This document shows, in pieces, positions 1-7,231 of a stretch of 21,081 nt of DNA. The DNA is taken from contig HF998353.1 in NCBI GenBank assembly GCA_000433735.1, positions 10,874 to 31,954 of the forward strand. The letters run 5' to 3'. Source of the stretch: Clostridium sp. CAG:167 (GTDB lineage Bacteria > Bacillota > Clostridia > Lachnospirales > Lachnospiraceae). The notes beneath the pieces were generated by a model. The model saw only the letters and a list, made by a program, of their open reading frames with translations, did not search any database and had not been told where the DNA came from. Position 1 is the stretch's first letter, and each line of letters starts with the position of its first letter. The translations under genes were made by a program, and so were the position numbers.

Positions 1-186
1 AAGCATTCCCGCCAGATTTCCCTCTCTGCCGGTACAAAGCCAGAGAAGAATACAGATTATAAAAGCAGTCAGCTGCACATAAGAAGACGCCAGCCAGGTG
101 GAACCAGCCCGGCTTAACTGAGTATTCCACACGCCCTGGATACTCATAAGTGCTCCCGACGCAATAGCGATCAAAATTCCCCACAT
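1..186 (-). CDS. DMT-family transporter, YdcZ/DUF606 type (N-terminal 62 residues only)
   Basis: An open frame starts at ATG 186 and runs off the left edge of the window in frame, so only the first 62 codons are visible. The peptide begins MWGILIAIASGALMSIQGVW and is very hydrophobic. It holds one membrane helix at about residues 2-20 and a second at about 36-52, followed by CTGREGN. This matches the start of the small DUF606/YdcZ family of drug/metabolite-type membrane proteins, whose substrates are mostly unknown. A GAGGTG ribosome binding site lies 6 bases before the ATG. The gene follows argD on the same strand after a 58 bp gap, so it could be the last gene of the arg operon, but a long hairpin covers the junction. 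A weak TATAAT (217-222) is present without a convincing -35. The family call is by remembered similarity only. Confidence 0.72.
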   Translation of the reverse strand, partial: MWGILIAIASGALMSIQGVWNTQLSRAGSTWLASSYVQLTAFIICILLWLCTGREGNLAGML

Positions 187-188
187 AA

Positions 189-240
189 AAAACACCTCGT
201 TTCACATGATAAACTCATTATAAGCAAAACGAAGTGTTTT
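189..240 (-). terminator. Inverted repeat and T-run between argD and the DMT gene; candidate terminator or RBS-sequestering hairpin
   Basis: Two 14-base arms (189-202 and 227-240) are complementary with one mismatch and enclose a 24-base loop. Read on the minus strand, the distal arm ends in GTGTTTTTT directly before the ATG at 186, like an intrinsic terminator. The same arm contains the GAGGTG ribosome binding site of the DMT gene. The structure could end argCJBD transcription or hide the downstream start. The arms are AT-rich and the loop is long, so stability is uncertain. Confidence 0.5.
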
Positions 241-244
241 ATTC

Positions 245-1423
245 TTATGATAAGATTTTATCCAAAATCTTTATCATTTCATCAACATGTTTTTTCTCAA
301 TTACAAGAGGCGGCACAAAGCGGATCACATTGGCTCCGGCTCCCATTAAGATCAATCCCTCATCCAGGGCTTTCTGAATGTATGGTCCGGCTGCTTCTTT
401 TAATTCCAGTCCCTGCATCAGTCCCAGTCCTCTGGCTTCCAGTATGATCTCATGACGGCTGGCAAGTTCTTTTAATGCTTCTCCCAGATATTCGCCCATC
501 TCTTCTGCATGACCGGCAATATCTTCTCTTTCAAAAATTTCTGCTGTTTTGTATACAGCCGTACAAGCAAGAGGATTTCCTCCAAATGTAGTTCCATGAT
601 CTCCCGGTACCAGTGCTTTCGCAATCTCTTCTGTCGTTGCAATAGCTCCTACGGTTACACCATTTCCGATTCCTTTGGCCATCGTTATAATATCTGGCTT
701 GAAATCATAATGCATGTATGAAAACATTTTTCCGGTTCTTCCCATACCACACTGTATTTCATCCATGATCATCATAATGTCATGTTTGGTACACAATCGG
801 CGAACTCCCTGTAGAAACTCTTTTGTTCCCGGATGAATTCCTCCCTCTCCCTGGACACCTTCCAAAATAATGGCATAAGTATCTTCTGTAATCAACTTTT
901 CTACACTGTCAAGATCATTGTATTCTGCGAAAGACACTCCCGGCAGCATAGGCTCAAAAGGTTGTCTGTACTTGGCAGTACCGGTTACCGACAATGCTCC
1001 CATACTTCTGCCGTGGAAAGCCTTGTTCATGGCGATCAGTTGGTGACGGTTTTCATGTCCCTTTAAGATCGCGTATTTCCGCGCCAGTTTCAGGGCGCCT
1101 TCATTGGCTTCCGTACCGCTGTTTGCCATAAATACTTTATCCATCTGGGATGCCTTTGCCAATGCTTTTACAGCCTTCATAAGGGGTTCTGAATAAAAGA
1201 AATTAGAATAGTGTATTCCCTTATCAATCTGCTCTTTTAATGCATTTTTAAATTCTTCGTTGCTGTATCCGAGACAGCATACGGCAATACCACCGCCAAA
1301 ATCCAGATACTTTTTACCATTTTTATCTACCAGATACACATCTTCACCGTGGTCCAACACGATGGGATACCGGTTATAAGAATGAATCAGATACTCTTCT
1401 GATTCTTGAATCATTTTTTCCAT
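245..1423 (-). CDS. argD: Acetylornithine aminotransferase
   Basis: This PLP-dependent class-III aminotransferase converts N-acetylglutamate semialdehyde plus glutamate to N-acetylornithine in cytosolic arginine synthesis. Visible marks are the phosphate-binding NSGTEAN (about 101-107), the FHGR segment (137-139), the cofactor Asp in MDEIQCGMGRTG (D221) and the Schiff-base lysine in ITMAKGIGNG (K250). The 392-residue length is usual. Start: ATG 1423 has AAGGAGG nine bases upstream, and that ribosome binding site overlaps the argB stop codon (TAAGGAGG), implying tight translational coupling. It is the last arg gene of argCJBD on this strand. Class-III relatives (ornithine, GABA and succinylornithine aminotransferases) are similar, but the operon fixes the assignment. 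Confidence 0.96.
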   Translation of the reverse strand: MEKMIQESEEYLIHSYNRYPIVLDHGEDVYLVDKNGKKYLDFGGGIAVCCLGYSNEEFKNALKEQIDKGIHYSNFFYSEPLMKAVKALAKASQMDKVFMANSGTEANEGALKLARKYAILKGHENRHQLIAMNKAFHGRSMGALSVTGTAKYRQPFEPMLPGVSFAEYNDLDSVEKLITEDTYAIILEGVQGEGGIHPGTKEFLQGVRRLCTKHDIMMIMDEIQCGMGRTGKMFSYMHYDFKPDIITMAKGIGNGVTVGAIATTEEIAKALVPGDHGTTFGGNPLACTAVYKTAEIFEREDIAGHAEEMGEYLGEALKELASRHEIILEARGLGLMQGLELKEAAGPYIQKALDEGLILMGAGANVIRFVPPLVIEKKHVDEMIKILDKILS

Positions 1424-1437
1424 GTCTGACTGCCTCC

Positions 1438-2340
1438 TTATGCTTCCTTTTCATGAGGGTATAAATCAATATTATCATTTATGATAGCTGTGCCAATACC
1501 CTGTTTTGTATAAAATTCAAGTAAAAGACAATGTTCCTTGCGTCCGTCCAGAATATGTACTCGGTTTACGCCCTGCTCCACAGCTTCTACACAGTTTTTA
1601 ATCTTTGGGATCATTCCACCATTGATAGTTCCGTTTTCCAGCAGGTATTTTGCCTCTTTGATAGGAAGAACAGAGATCAGTGTCTCCGGATCATCCTTGT
1701 CCATACATACTCCGTCAATGTCTGTCATAAATACAAGTTTTTCTGCCTTGATGGATTTGGCAATGGCACTGGCAGCATCATCTGCGTTGATGTTATAAGA
1801 CTGGAAGTTTTCATCCATACCGATCGGTGCGATGATCGGTACAAAATCATTTTCAATCAAGGTATCAATGAGTTCTGAGTCTACTTTTTCTACCTCTCCT
1901 ACGAAACCGATATCTTTTCCGCTGGCTGTCTTTTTGTGGCAGAACATAGTACCACCATCTTTTCCACTGATTCCGGCAGCTTTTACGCCTAATTTTTCCA
2001 TCATCTGTACCAGATGTTTGTTTACTTTACTAAGAACCATTTCAGCCACTTCCATGGTTTCTGCATCGGTTACACGGAGTCCGTCTACAAACTTGCTCTC
2101 CTTGCCCATGTAACCAAGCCATTTGCTGATTTCTTTGCCTCCGCCATGTACGATAATGGGCTGCATGCCAACTAGCTTTAATAACGCTACATCTTTGATC
2201 ACAGACTGCTGTAAACGCTCATCTAACATAGCACTACCGCCATATTTGACCACTACTTTTTTCCCGTTAAAATCCCGGATATAAGGCAGGGCTTCAATCA
2301 GTGTCTCTGCCTTGATCATAATCTCTTTTAAATTTTCCAT
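1438..2340 (-). CDS. argB: Acetylglutamate kinase
   Basis: ArgB phosphorylates N-acetylglutamate with ATP, the second step of ornithine synthesis. Visible features of the amino-acid kinase fold are VKYGGSAM (31-38), the substrate loop IIVHGGGKE (62-70), NINADDAASA (183-192), FMTDIDGV (204-211) and GGMIPKI (241-247). The extra N-terminal helix (KEIMIKAETLIEALPYI) is the element that interlocks dimers into hexamers in arginine-inhibited enzymes, so feedback inhibition by arginine is inferred. Length is 300 residues. Its ribosome binding site is only AAAGGA, eight bases before the ATG, weaker than those of its operon partners. The 105 bp gap to argJ carries a palindromic GC-rich insert that seems to have displaced the original AGGAGG. 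Confidence 0.96.
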   Translation of the reverse strand: MENLKEIMIKAETLIEALPYIRDFNGKKVVVKYGGSAMLDERLQQSVIKDVALLKLVGMQPIIVHGGGKEISKWLGYMGKESKFVDGLRVTDAETMEVAEMVLSKVNKHLVQMMEKLGVKAAGISGKDGGTMFCHKKTASGKDIGFVGEVEKVDSELIDTLIENDFVPIIAPIGMDENFQSYNINADDAASAIAKSIKAEKLVFMTDIDGVCMDKDDPETLISVLPIKEAKYLLENGTINGGMIPKIKNCVEAVEQGVNRVHILDGRKEHCLLLEFYTKQGIGTAIINDNIDLYPHEKEA

Positions 2341-2354
2341 CTATATAATCCTTT

Positions 2355-2445
2355 CGTGTAATCTGTATCGCCCCCCCGCCCACGCTCGGCGGCAGGTCGT
2401 CAGAACCGATTTTCAATTATGCGCTTTGCGCATAGCGGTTCCTCC
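2355..2445 (-). repeat. GC-rich palindromic element between argJ and argB (REP/MITE-like)
   Basis: The gap holds two nested palindromes. An inner hairpin has 7 bp arms (TATGCGC/GCGCATA, 2418-2434), flanked by outer arms GAACCG (2403-2408) and CGGTTC (2436-2441). A second hairpin follows with CCGCC/GGCGG arms (2376-2392), abutting a run of seven C (2371-2377). Base composition differs sharply from the AT-rich surroundings. The argJ stop merges with TAAGGAGG, which now precedes a six-codon frame (MRKAHN, 2413-2433) inside the palindrome. This looks like a dispersed palindromic repeat inserted in the operon. No second copy occurs in this window, so repeat status is inference and the boundaries are approximate. 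Confidence 0.5.
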
Positions 2446-3666
2446 TTAGCTTCTGTAATCTCCATTGATCTTTACATAGTCGTATGTCAGATCACATCCC
2501 CAGGCAGTAGCCTGTGCATCACCGTTTTTCATATCACAGATCACTGTTACCTGATCTTTACCCAGAAGTTCGCTGGCCGTTTCTTCGCTATAATCCGTTG
2601 CCACTCCGTCCTTTACAAGGACCAATTCACTACCTTCTGCTTGTAAGATCAGATCAATCTTTTCCGGATCAAAGGAAACGCCGGCATATCCCAGTGCACA
2701 CAAGATTCTGCCCCAGTTGGCATCACTTCCAAAGACAGCGGTTTTTACAAGATTAGAAGTAATAACAGACTTGCTTAATATCTTGGCATCTTCTTTGGAA
2801 TGGCTGTGGATCACTTTCACTTCCAGCATACGGGTACATCCCTCGCCGTCTGCCGCCATCTGCTTTGCCAGGGATTCGGATACATACAATAAGGCGGCCT
2901 TAAAATCATCATAGGCTTTTGTGCCTTTTTTTATGGTAACACCACTGGCACCATTGGCCAGCACCACATAGGTATCGTTTGTGGATGTATCTCTGTCTAC
3001 GGAGATCATATTAAAGGTATCGGAAACGATCTCACTGACTAACTCCTGTAAATCTTCACCATCTATGGCTGCATCGGTAGTTGTAACGCTGAGCATGGTA
3101 GCCATATTCGGGTGGATCATACCGGATCCCTTGCTCATACCACCAACATGAATCGTAGTTCCTTCTGCTTCAAAGGAAACGCCTGCTTCTTTTGATACGG
3201 TATCGGTAGTCATGATGGCTTTGGCCGCATCATGTCCTTTTTCCACATTATCACCAAGGTTTTCCTTTAACAAATCCGCACCTTTCTTTAACGGTTCCTT
3301 TGCTAACTGCATACCGATGACACCGGTTGAGGCTGTCAGCACTTCTTCGGTCTGAACCTGAAGGTTCTTTGCAACAACAGATGCCATATACCGGTTTAAC
3401 TCTTTTCCTTCTTCCCCGGTACACGCATTGGCAATACCACTGTTTAACACAACAGCATGAACCTTTTGCTTTTTTTCCAAAAGACTTTTATCCCACTGGA
3501 CCGGTGCTGCTTTTACTACATTGGTTGTAAAGGTTCCTGCAAACACCGCAGGTTCTTTTGTATAAACCAGAGCCATATCGGTTCTTCCCTGATATTTAAT
3601 ACCGGCCTGGGCACTGGCTGCCATAAATCCTTTTGCCAGTGTCACGCCGCCTTCTAACACTTTCAT
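2446..3666 (-). CDS. argJ: Bifunctional glutamate N-acetyltransferase / ornithine acetyltransferase
   Basis: ArgJ moves the acetyl group from N-acetylornithine to glutamate, closing the acetyl cycle; many members also use acetyl-CoA. The self-cleavage site is visible in HPNMATMLS: cleavage before Thr190 (numbering from the chosen start) gives the alpha and beta chains and exposes the nucleophilic Thr. TASTGVIG and NSGIANACTG are also typical. The reading frame opens at ATG 3675, but GAGGAGG (3676-3682) touches that codon. The next ATG at 3666 lies nine bases from it and begins with the family-typical MKVLEGGVT, so 3666 was chosen (406 residues). The stop codon overlaps an AGGAGG now separated from argB. 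No argA is visible, consistent with the cyclic pathway. Confidence 0.95.
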   Translation of the reverse strand: MKVLEGGVTLAKGFMAASAQAGIKYQGRTDMALVYTKEPAVFAGTFTTNVVKAAPVQWDKSLLEKKQKVHAVVLNSGIANACTGEEGKELNRYMASVVAKNLQVQTEEVLTASTGVIGMQLAKEPLKKGADLLKENLGDNVEKGHDAAKAIMTTDTVSKEAGVSFEAEGTTIHVGGMSKGSGMIHPNMATMLSVTTTDAAIDGEDLQELVSEIVSDTFNMISVDRDTSTNDTYVVLANGASGVTIKKGTKAYDDFKAALLYVSESLAKQMAADGEGCTRMLEVKVIHSHSKEDAKILSKSVITSNLVKTAVFGSDANWGRILCALGYAGVSFDPEKIDLILQAEGSELVLVKDGVATDYSEETASELLGKDQVTVICDMKNGDAQATAWGCDLTYDYVKINGDYRS

Positions 3667-3689
3667 TCGATTCATCCTCCTCTTTCACT

Positions 3690-4730
3690 TTAAGGTACCA
3701 TAGGAACCAGACGCAGTCCTTCCTGTTCGGAAAGTCCAAACATTATGTTCATATTCTGCACTGCCTGTCCGGCTGCTCCCTTTGTAATATTATCCATGGC
3801 TCCCATCATGATCACACGATGAGTCCGTTCATCCACTTTTACATTTACATCTACAAAATTGCTTCCCTCTACCCATTTTGTCTCCGGACACACACCTGGC
3901 TCCAGTACCCGGACAAAATATTCATCTTTGTAGGCATCTTCATAAGCCTTACGGATCTGTTCCTCTGTTACGCCTTTTTTATAGGAAGCGTAAGCGGTGA
4001 TCAGGATTCCCCGGTTCATAGGGATCAGGTGAGGGGTGAAGTTTAAGGTAACCTGTTCGCCACTGGCGTATCCTAACTGTTCCTCAATTTCAGGTGTATG
4101 TCTGTGGGTAGCCACTCCGTATGCTTTAATATTTTCATTTACTTCACAGTAAAGGTTTGGCACCTTGGCTCCGCGGCCGGCACCACTTGTACCACTTTTA
4201 GCATCAATGATCAGCGTGCTCATATCGATCAGACCGGCCTTCGCCAGCGGATAGATGGATAAAGTAGAACATGTAGGATAACATCCCGGATTCGCCACCA
4301 GTCTGGCTTTCTTAACTTTATCCCGGTTTAACTCACACAAACCGTAAACTGCCTCGTCAATAAACTGAGGACTTTTATGTTTAATTCCATACCATTTTTC
4401 ATAAGTAGCTACATCCTTAATACGGTAGTCTGCACTCAGATCGATCACTTTTGCCTTTGACAATACAGATTCAGTCAAAACACCTGCCAGATATCCCTGT
4501 GGTGTAGCGGTAAAAATCACATCTGCCTCTTCTGCCAGTTTTTCAAGATCGTCACCTTTACAGATATCTTCTACAATCTTAAATACATTTCCAAAGACAG
4601 AACTGAATTTCTGATCCACATAACTGCGTGAGCCATACCAGACAATATCCACATCCTTGTGCTGCAGTAAAAGCCGCACCAATTCCTGACCGGCATAACC
4701 GGTTGCGCCAATGATTCCTGCTTTAATCAT
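3690..4730 (-). CDS. argC: N-acetyl-gamma-glutamyl-phosphate reductase
   Basis: ArgC reduces N-acetylglutamyl phosphate with NADPH to the semialdehyde, the third step of ornithine synthesis. The N-terminal nucleotide-binding motif GATGYAGQE (residues 8-16), the catalytic cysteine in ANPGCYPT (C150) and the HRHTPEIEEQL segment all fit. The frame could open 11 codons earlier at 4763, but GGAGG lies six bases before ATG 4730 and the protein then starts MIKAGIIGATGYAG, as is usual; length 346 is normal. It is the first gene of argCJBD. A TTGCAT-17-TATAAT promoter upstream gives a leader of about 65 bases that contains candidate ArgR boxes. Confidence 0.96.
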   Translation of the reverse strand: MIKAGIIGATGYAGQELVRLLLQHKDVDIVWYGSRSYVDQKFSSVFGNVFKIVEDICKGDDLEKLAEEADVIFTATPQGYLAGVLTESVLSKAKVIDLSADYRIKDVATYEKWYGIKHKSPQFIDEAVYGLCELNRDKVKKARLVANPGCYPTCSTLSIYPLAKAGLIDMSTLIIDAKSGTSGAGRGAKVPNLYCEVNENIKAYGVATHRHTPEIEEQLGYASGEQVTLNFTPHLIPMNRGILITAYASYKKGVTEEQIRKAYEDAYKDEYFVRVLEPGVCPETKWVEGSNFVDVNVKVDERTHRVIMMGAMDNITKGAAGQAVQNMNIMFGLSEQEGLRLVPMVP

Positions 4731-4756
4731 AATAAACCTCCATTGCAATATATTTT

Positions 4757-4792
4757 TATGCATATTATGTATATTTATGCGTTTTATTCATA
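4757..4792. promoter_or_regulatory. Candidate tandem ArgR operators in the argC leader
   Basis: Two AT-rich, near-palindromic sites of about 17 bp lie side by side. Site A contains TGCATATTATGTA (4759-4771); site B reads TATGCGTTTTATTCATA (4776-4792). Their spacing of only a few bases matches the paired ARG boxes bound by hexameric ArgR. Site A differs by one base from the 13-mer in the argG promoter, which supports a shared operator. The position is just downstream of the argC promoter. ArgR binding is inferred; no argR gene is in the window. Confidence 0.6.
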
Positions 4793-4802
4793 AACTGCAC
4801 TC

Positions 4803-4831
4803 ATTATATACCTTTTTTCTTCATTATGCAA
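4803..4831 (-). promoter_or_regulatory. argCJBD promoter
   Basis: On the minus strand, -35 TTGCAT (4826-4831) and -10 TATAAT (4803-4808) are separated by exactly 17 bases. Transcription would start near 4796. The -35 lies within another TTGCATAATG element resembling the operator half-sites. Confidence 0.75.
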
Positions 4832-4881
4832 TACTATAATCCTTTTTATTTACACAGATCCAAATCATTCTGTATTTCTAC

Positions 4882-4910
4882 TTGCATATTATGCATTTGT
4901 GGTGTATATT
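4882..4910 (+). promoter_or_regulatory. argG promoter with an overlapping candidate ArgR operator
   Basis: A -35 TTGCAT (4882-4887) and a -10 TATATT (4905-4910) are 17 bases apart. The perfect palindrome TGCATA-T-TATGCA (4883-4895) covers the -35 and part of the spacer. A repressor bound there would block RNA polymerase directly. The same 13-mer, with one change, sits in the argC leader. Confidence 0.72.
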
Positions 4911-4953
4911 AAGTAAAGACAAACATATATAAAAAACACGGAGGTATTAAAAA

Positions 4954-6171
4954 ATGAAAGAAAAAGTTATTTTGGCCTATTCCGGTGGTTTGGATACAAC
5001 GGCTATTATCCCATGGCTGAAAGAGAATTTTGATTACGAAGTAATCTGTGTATGTATTGACTGCGGCCAGGGCGAAGAGCTGGATGGTCTGGAAGAAAGA
5101 GCTAAGTTCTGCGGCGCTTCCAAATTATACATCGAAGATGTTGTAGATGAATTCTGCGACGAATATGTAGTTCCATGTGTACAGGCACATGCAGTATATG
5201 AGAACAAATATCTGCTTGGTACATCTATGGCTCGTCCGGTTATCGCAAAACGCCTGGTTGAGATCGCCAGAAAAGAAGGCGCTACTGCCATCTGCCACGG
5301 TGCAACCGGTAAAGGAAATGACCAGATCCGTTTCGAGCTTGGTATCAAAGCACTGGCTCCGGACTTAAAGATCATTGCTGCATGGAGAAGTGATAAATGG
5401 ACAATGGATTCTCGTGAATCCGAGATTGAGTACTGTAAAGCACACGGTATCGACCTTCCATTCTCCGCTGATAACTCTTACAGCCGTGACCGTAACCTGT
5501 GGCACATCAGCCATGAAGGACTGGAACTGGAAGATCCGGCTAACGAGCCAAATTATGATCACCTTCTCGTTCTTGGAACAACTCCTGAAAAGGCACCTGA
5601 AGAAGGCGAATATGTAACGATGACTTTTGAAGCCGGAGTTCCAAAATCTGTCAATGGTGTTGAAATGAAAGTTTCTGATATCATCCGTAAGTTAAACGAA
5701 CTTGGTGGAAAACACGGAATCGGAATCGTCGATATTGTAGAAAACCGTGTTGTTGGCATGAAATCCCGTGGTGTTTATGAGACCCCGGGCGGAACTATTT
5801 TATATGAAGCACATCAGCAGTTGGAAGAACTGATCTTAGACCGTGAAACAACTACTGTAAAAATGGATATGGGCAACAAACTGGCTCAGATCTGCTATGA
5901 AGGTAAATGGTTCACCCCACTTCGTGAAGCTGTACAGGCATTCATTGAGTCTACTCAGAAGTATGTAACAGGTGAAGTTAAGTTCAAACTTTACAAAGGC
6001 AATATCATTAAAGCCGGAACTACATCTCCATACAGCCTTTACAATGAAAGTATTGCATCCTTTACAACAGGTGATCTCTATGACCATCATGATGCAGAAG
6101 GATTCATTAACCTCTTTGGACTTTCTACCAAAGTTCGTGCTATGAAAATGGCTGAGATTGAAAATAAATAA
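4954..6171 (+). CDS. argG: Argininosuccinate synthase
   Basis: ArgG joins citrulline and aspartate using ATP to give argininosuccinate, the penultimate step of arginine synthesis. The ATP-pyrophosphatase motif AYSGGLDTT (8-16) is at the N terminus. HGATGKGNDQIRFE and SADNSYSRDRNLWHIS are the expected substrate-binding stretches. The 405-residue length is standard. GGAGG (4940-4944) lies nine bases before ATG 4954. The gene diverges from argC and ends 22 bp before a strong terminator, so it appears monocistronic. The usual partner argH is not next to it, nor is argF, so the last steps must be encoded elsewhere. Regulation by ArgR is likely from the promoter palindrome. Confidence 0.97.
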   Translation: MKEKVILAYSGGLDTTAIIPWLKENFDYEVICVCIDCGQGEELDGLEERAKFCGASKLYIEDVVDEFCDEYVVPCVQAHAVYENKYLLGTSMARPVIAKRLVEIARKEGATAICHGATGKGNDQIRFELGIKALAPDLKIIAAWRSDKWTMDSRESEIEYCKAHGIDLPFSADNSYSRDRNLWHISHEGLELEDPANEPNYDHLLVLGTTPEKAPEEGEYVTMTFEAGVPKSVNGVEMKVSDIIRKLNELGGKHGIGIVDIVENRVVGMKSRGVYETPGGTILYEAHQQLEELILDRETTTVKMDMGNKLAQICYEGKWFTPLREAVQAFIESTQKYVTGEVKFKLYKGNIIKAGTTSPYSLYNESIASFTTGDLYDHHDAEGFINLFGLSTKVRAMKMAEIENK

Positions 6172-6193
6172 TAATTAAAAGCAATCAAACCTA

Positions 6194-6231
6194 AAAGCCA
6201 CCGGTTATGTGCCGGTGGCTTTCTTTTTTTT
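6194..6231 (+). terminator. Rho-independent terminator of argG
   Basis: A perfect 11 bp stem (AAAGCCACCGG, 6194-6204, with CCGGTGGCTTT, 6212-6222) encloses a 7-base loop and runs into a T-rich tract to about 6231. On the minus strand the stem is followed by TTTT, so it may also weakly end metA transcription. Confidence 0.93.
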
Positions 6232-6244
6232 GCGATTCATTTTA

Positions 6245-7168
6245 CTATTTTTCATCCAGTTTCCGGAGATCATACGGTGTACTCTGATATACATAGTAGT
6301 TAAGCCAGTTGCTGAAAAATAACTGTCCTGTAGATCTCCAGTTTACTACCGGCTTTTTGTCCGGATCATCATCCGGGAAATAATTAACAGGAATCTTTGG
6401 ATTCATTCCTTTGTCCAGGTCTCTGTAATACTCTTTTGCCAGTGTATCACTGTCATACTCCGGATGACATGTCATAAAGAACTGGCGGCTGTCCTTTGTC
6501 TTAAGCATAGTAACGCCTGCTTCATCGGAATATGCCAGAAGCTCCAGTTCCGGAATCTTCTCAATATCCTCTCTGGCAACAGTCATAGCCCGGGACTGAG
6601 GTGCCATAAATACATCATCAAAGCCACGGAACAACGGTGAGTTTTTCTTCAGCACATAATGCTTGTAAATACCTGAAAGTTTTTCCGGCAGATCAATCTT
6701 ATTGATACCGTAATGATAATAAAGTCCGGCATACACACCCCAGCACATGTGAAGGGTACAGTGTACATGGGTCTTGCTCCATTCCATGATCTTGCAGATC
6801 TCATCCCAATAACTGACATCCTCAAACGCTGTGTAGTCTAACGGTGCACCCGTAATGATCATACCATCAAATTTTCTATCTTTGATTTCATCAAATACGG
6901 TATAAAAGGTGTCCAGATGGTTGGCTGCTACATGCTTTGGCTGGTAACTGGCCGTCTGTAAAAACTCTACCTCAACCTGCAGCGGTGTATTTGACAATTT
7001 TCTCAGGAGCTGTGTCTCCGTCACAATCTTAGTGGGCATCAAATTCAGTACTAACACACTTAACGGACGGATATCCTGGTGCATAGCCCGGTACTCCGTC
7101 ATAACAAAAATATTTTCACCTTCCAGAATTTTCTGGGCTGGCAATGAATCTTTAATCTTAATTGGCAA
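6245..7168 (-). CDS. metA: Homoserine O-acyltransferase (MetA; acyl donor uncertain)
   Basis: MetA acylates homoserine to start methionine synthesis. Start choice: the ATG at 7183 has a poor ribosome binding site and only about 12 bases of leader. TTG at 7168 is preceded by GGAGTTGATC, nearly complementary to the extended 16S 3' end. The protein then begins [M]PIKI as the family does. It also puts the catalytic Cys at 142 (HMCWG) and the His/Glu pair at 235/237 (CHPEYD), identical to E. coli numbering; length is 307. Position 111, Gly in succinyl-CoA enzymes and Glu in acetyl-CoA enzymes, is Asp here (GAPLD). Acetyl-CoA is more likely in a clostridial organism, but this is inference. It has its own promoter and lies 63 bp downstream of the thi genes. 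Confidence 0.92.
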   Translation of the reverse strand: MPIKIKDSLPAQKILEGENIFVMTEYRAMHQDIRPLSVLVLNLMPTKIVTETQLLRKLSNTPLQVEVEFLQTASYQPKHVAANHLDTFYTVFDEIKDRKFDGMIITGAPLDYTAFEDVSYWDEICKIMEWSKTHVHCTLHMCWGVYAGLYYHYGINKIDLPEKLSGIYKHYVLKKNSPLFRGFDDVFMAPQSRAMTVAREDIEKIPELELLAYSDEAGVTMLKTKDSRQFFMTCHPEYDSDTLAKEYYRDLDKGMNPKIPVNYFPDDDPDKKPVVNWRSTGQLFFSNWLNYYVYQSTPYDLRKLDEK

Positions 7169-7201
7169 TGCGATCAACTCCATTCTCTACTCGTATTTGC
7201 C

Positions 7202-7230
7202 ATTTTAACACAAAAACATATACGATTCAA
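7202..7230 (-). promoter_or_regulatory. metA promoter
   Basis: On the minus strand, -35 TTGAAT (7225-7230) and -10 TAAAAT (7202-7207) are 17 bases apart, with an extended -10 TGT. The start site would be near 7195, close to the ATG at 7183, which favours the downstream TTG start. No SAM riboswitch or T-box fits in this short leader. Confidence 0.72.
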
Positions 7231-7231
7231 G

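Noticed and set aside
217..222. TATAAT promoter for the DMT transporter gene
   Set aside because: No -35 element at 15-18 bases and no correctly spaced TG extension; kept only as a note in the gene entry.
2364..2400. G-quadruplex in the poly-C/poly-G run between argJ and argB
   Set aside because: Only one long G run and one GGG run are present on the minus strand; four separated runs are lacking.
3633..4046. 137-codon plus-strand open frame opposite argC/argJ
   Set aside because: Antisense to conserved argC and argJ codons with no family similarity; judged a shadow.
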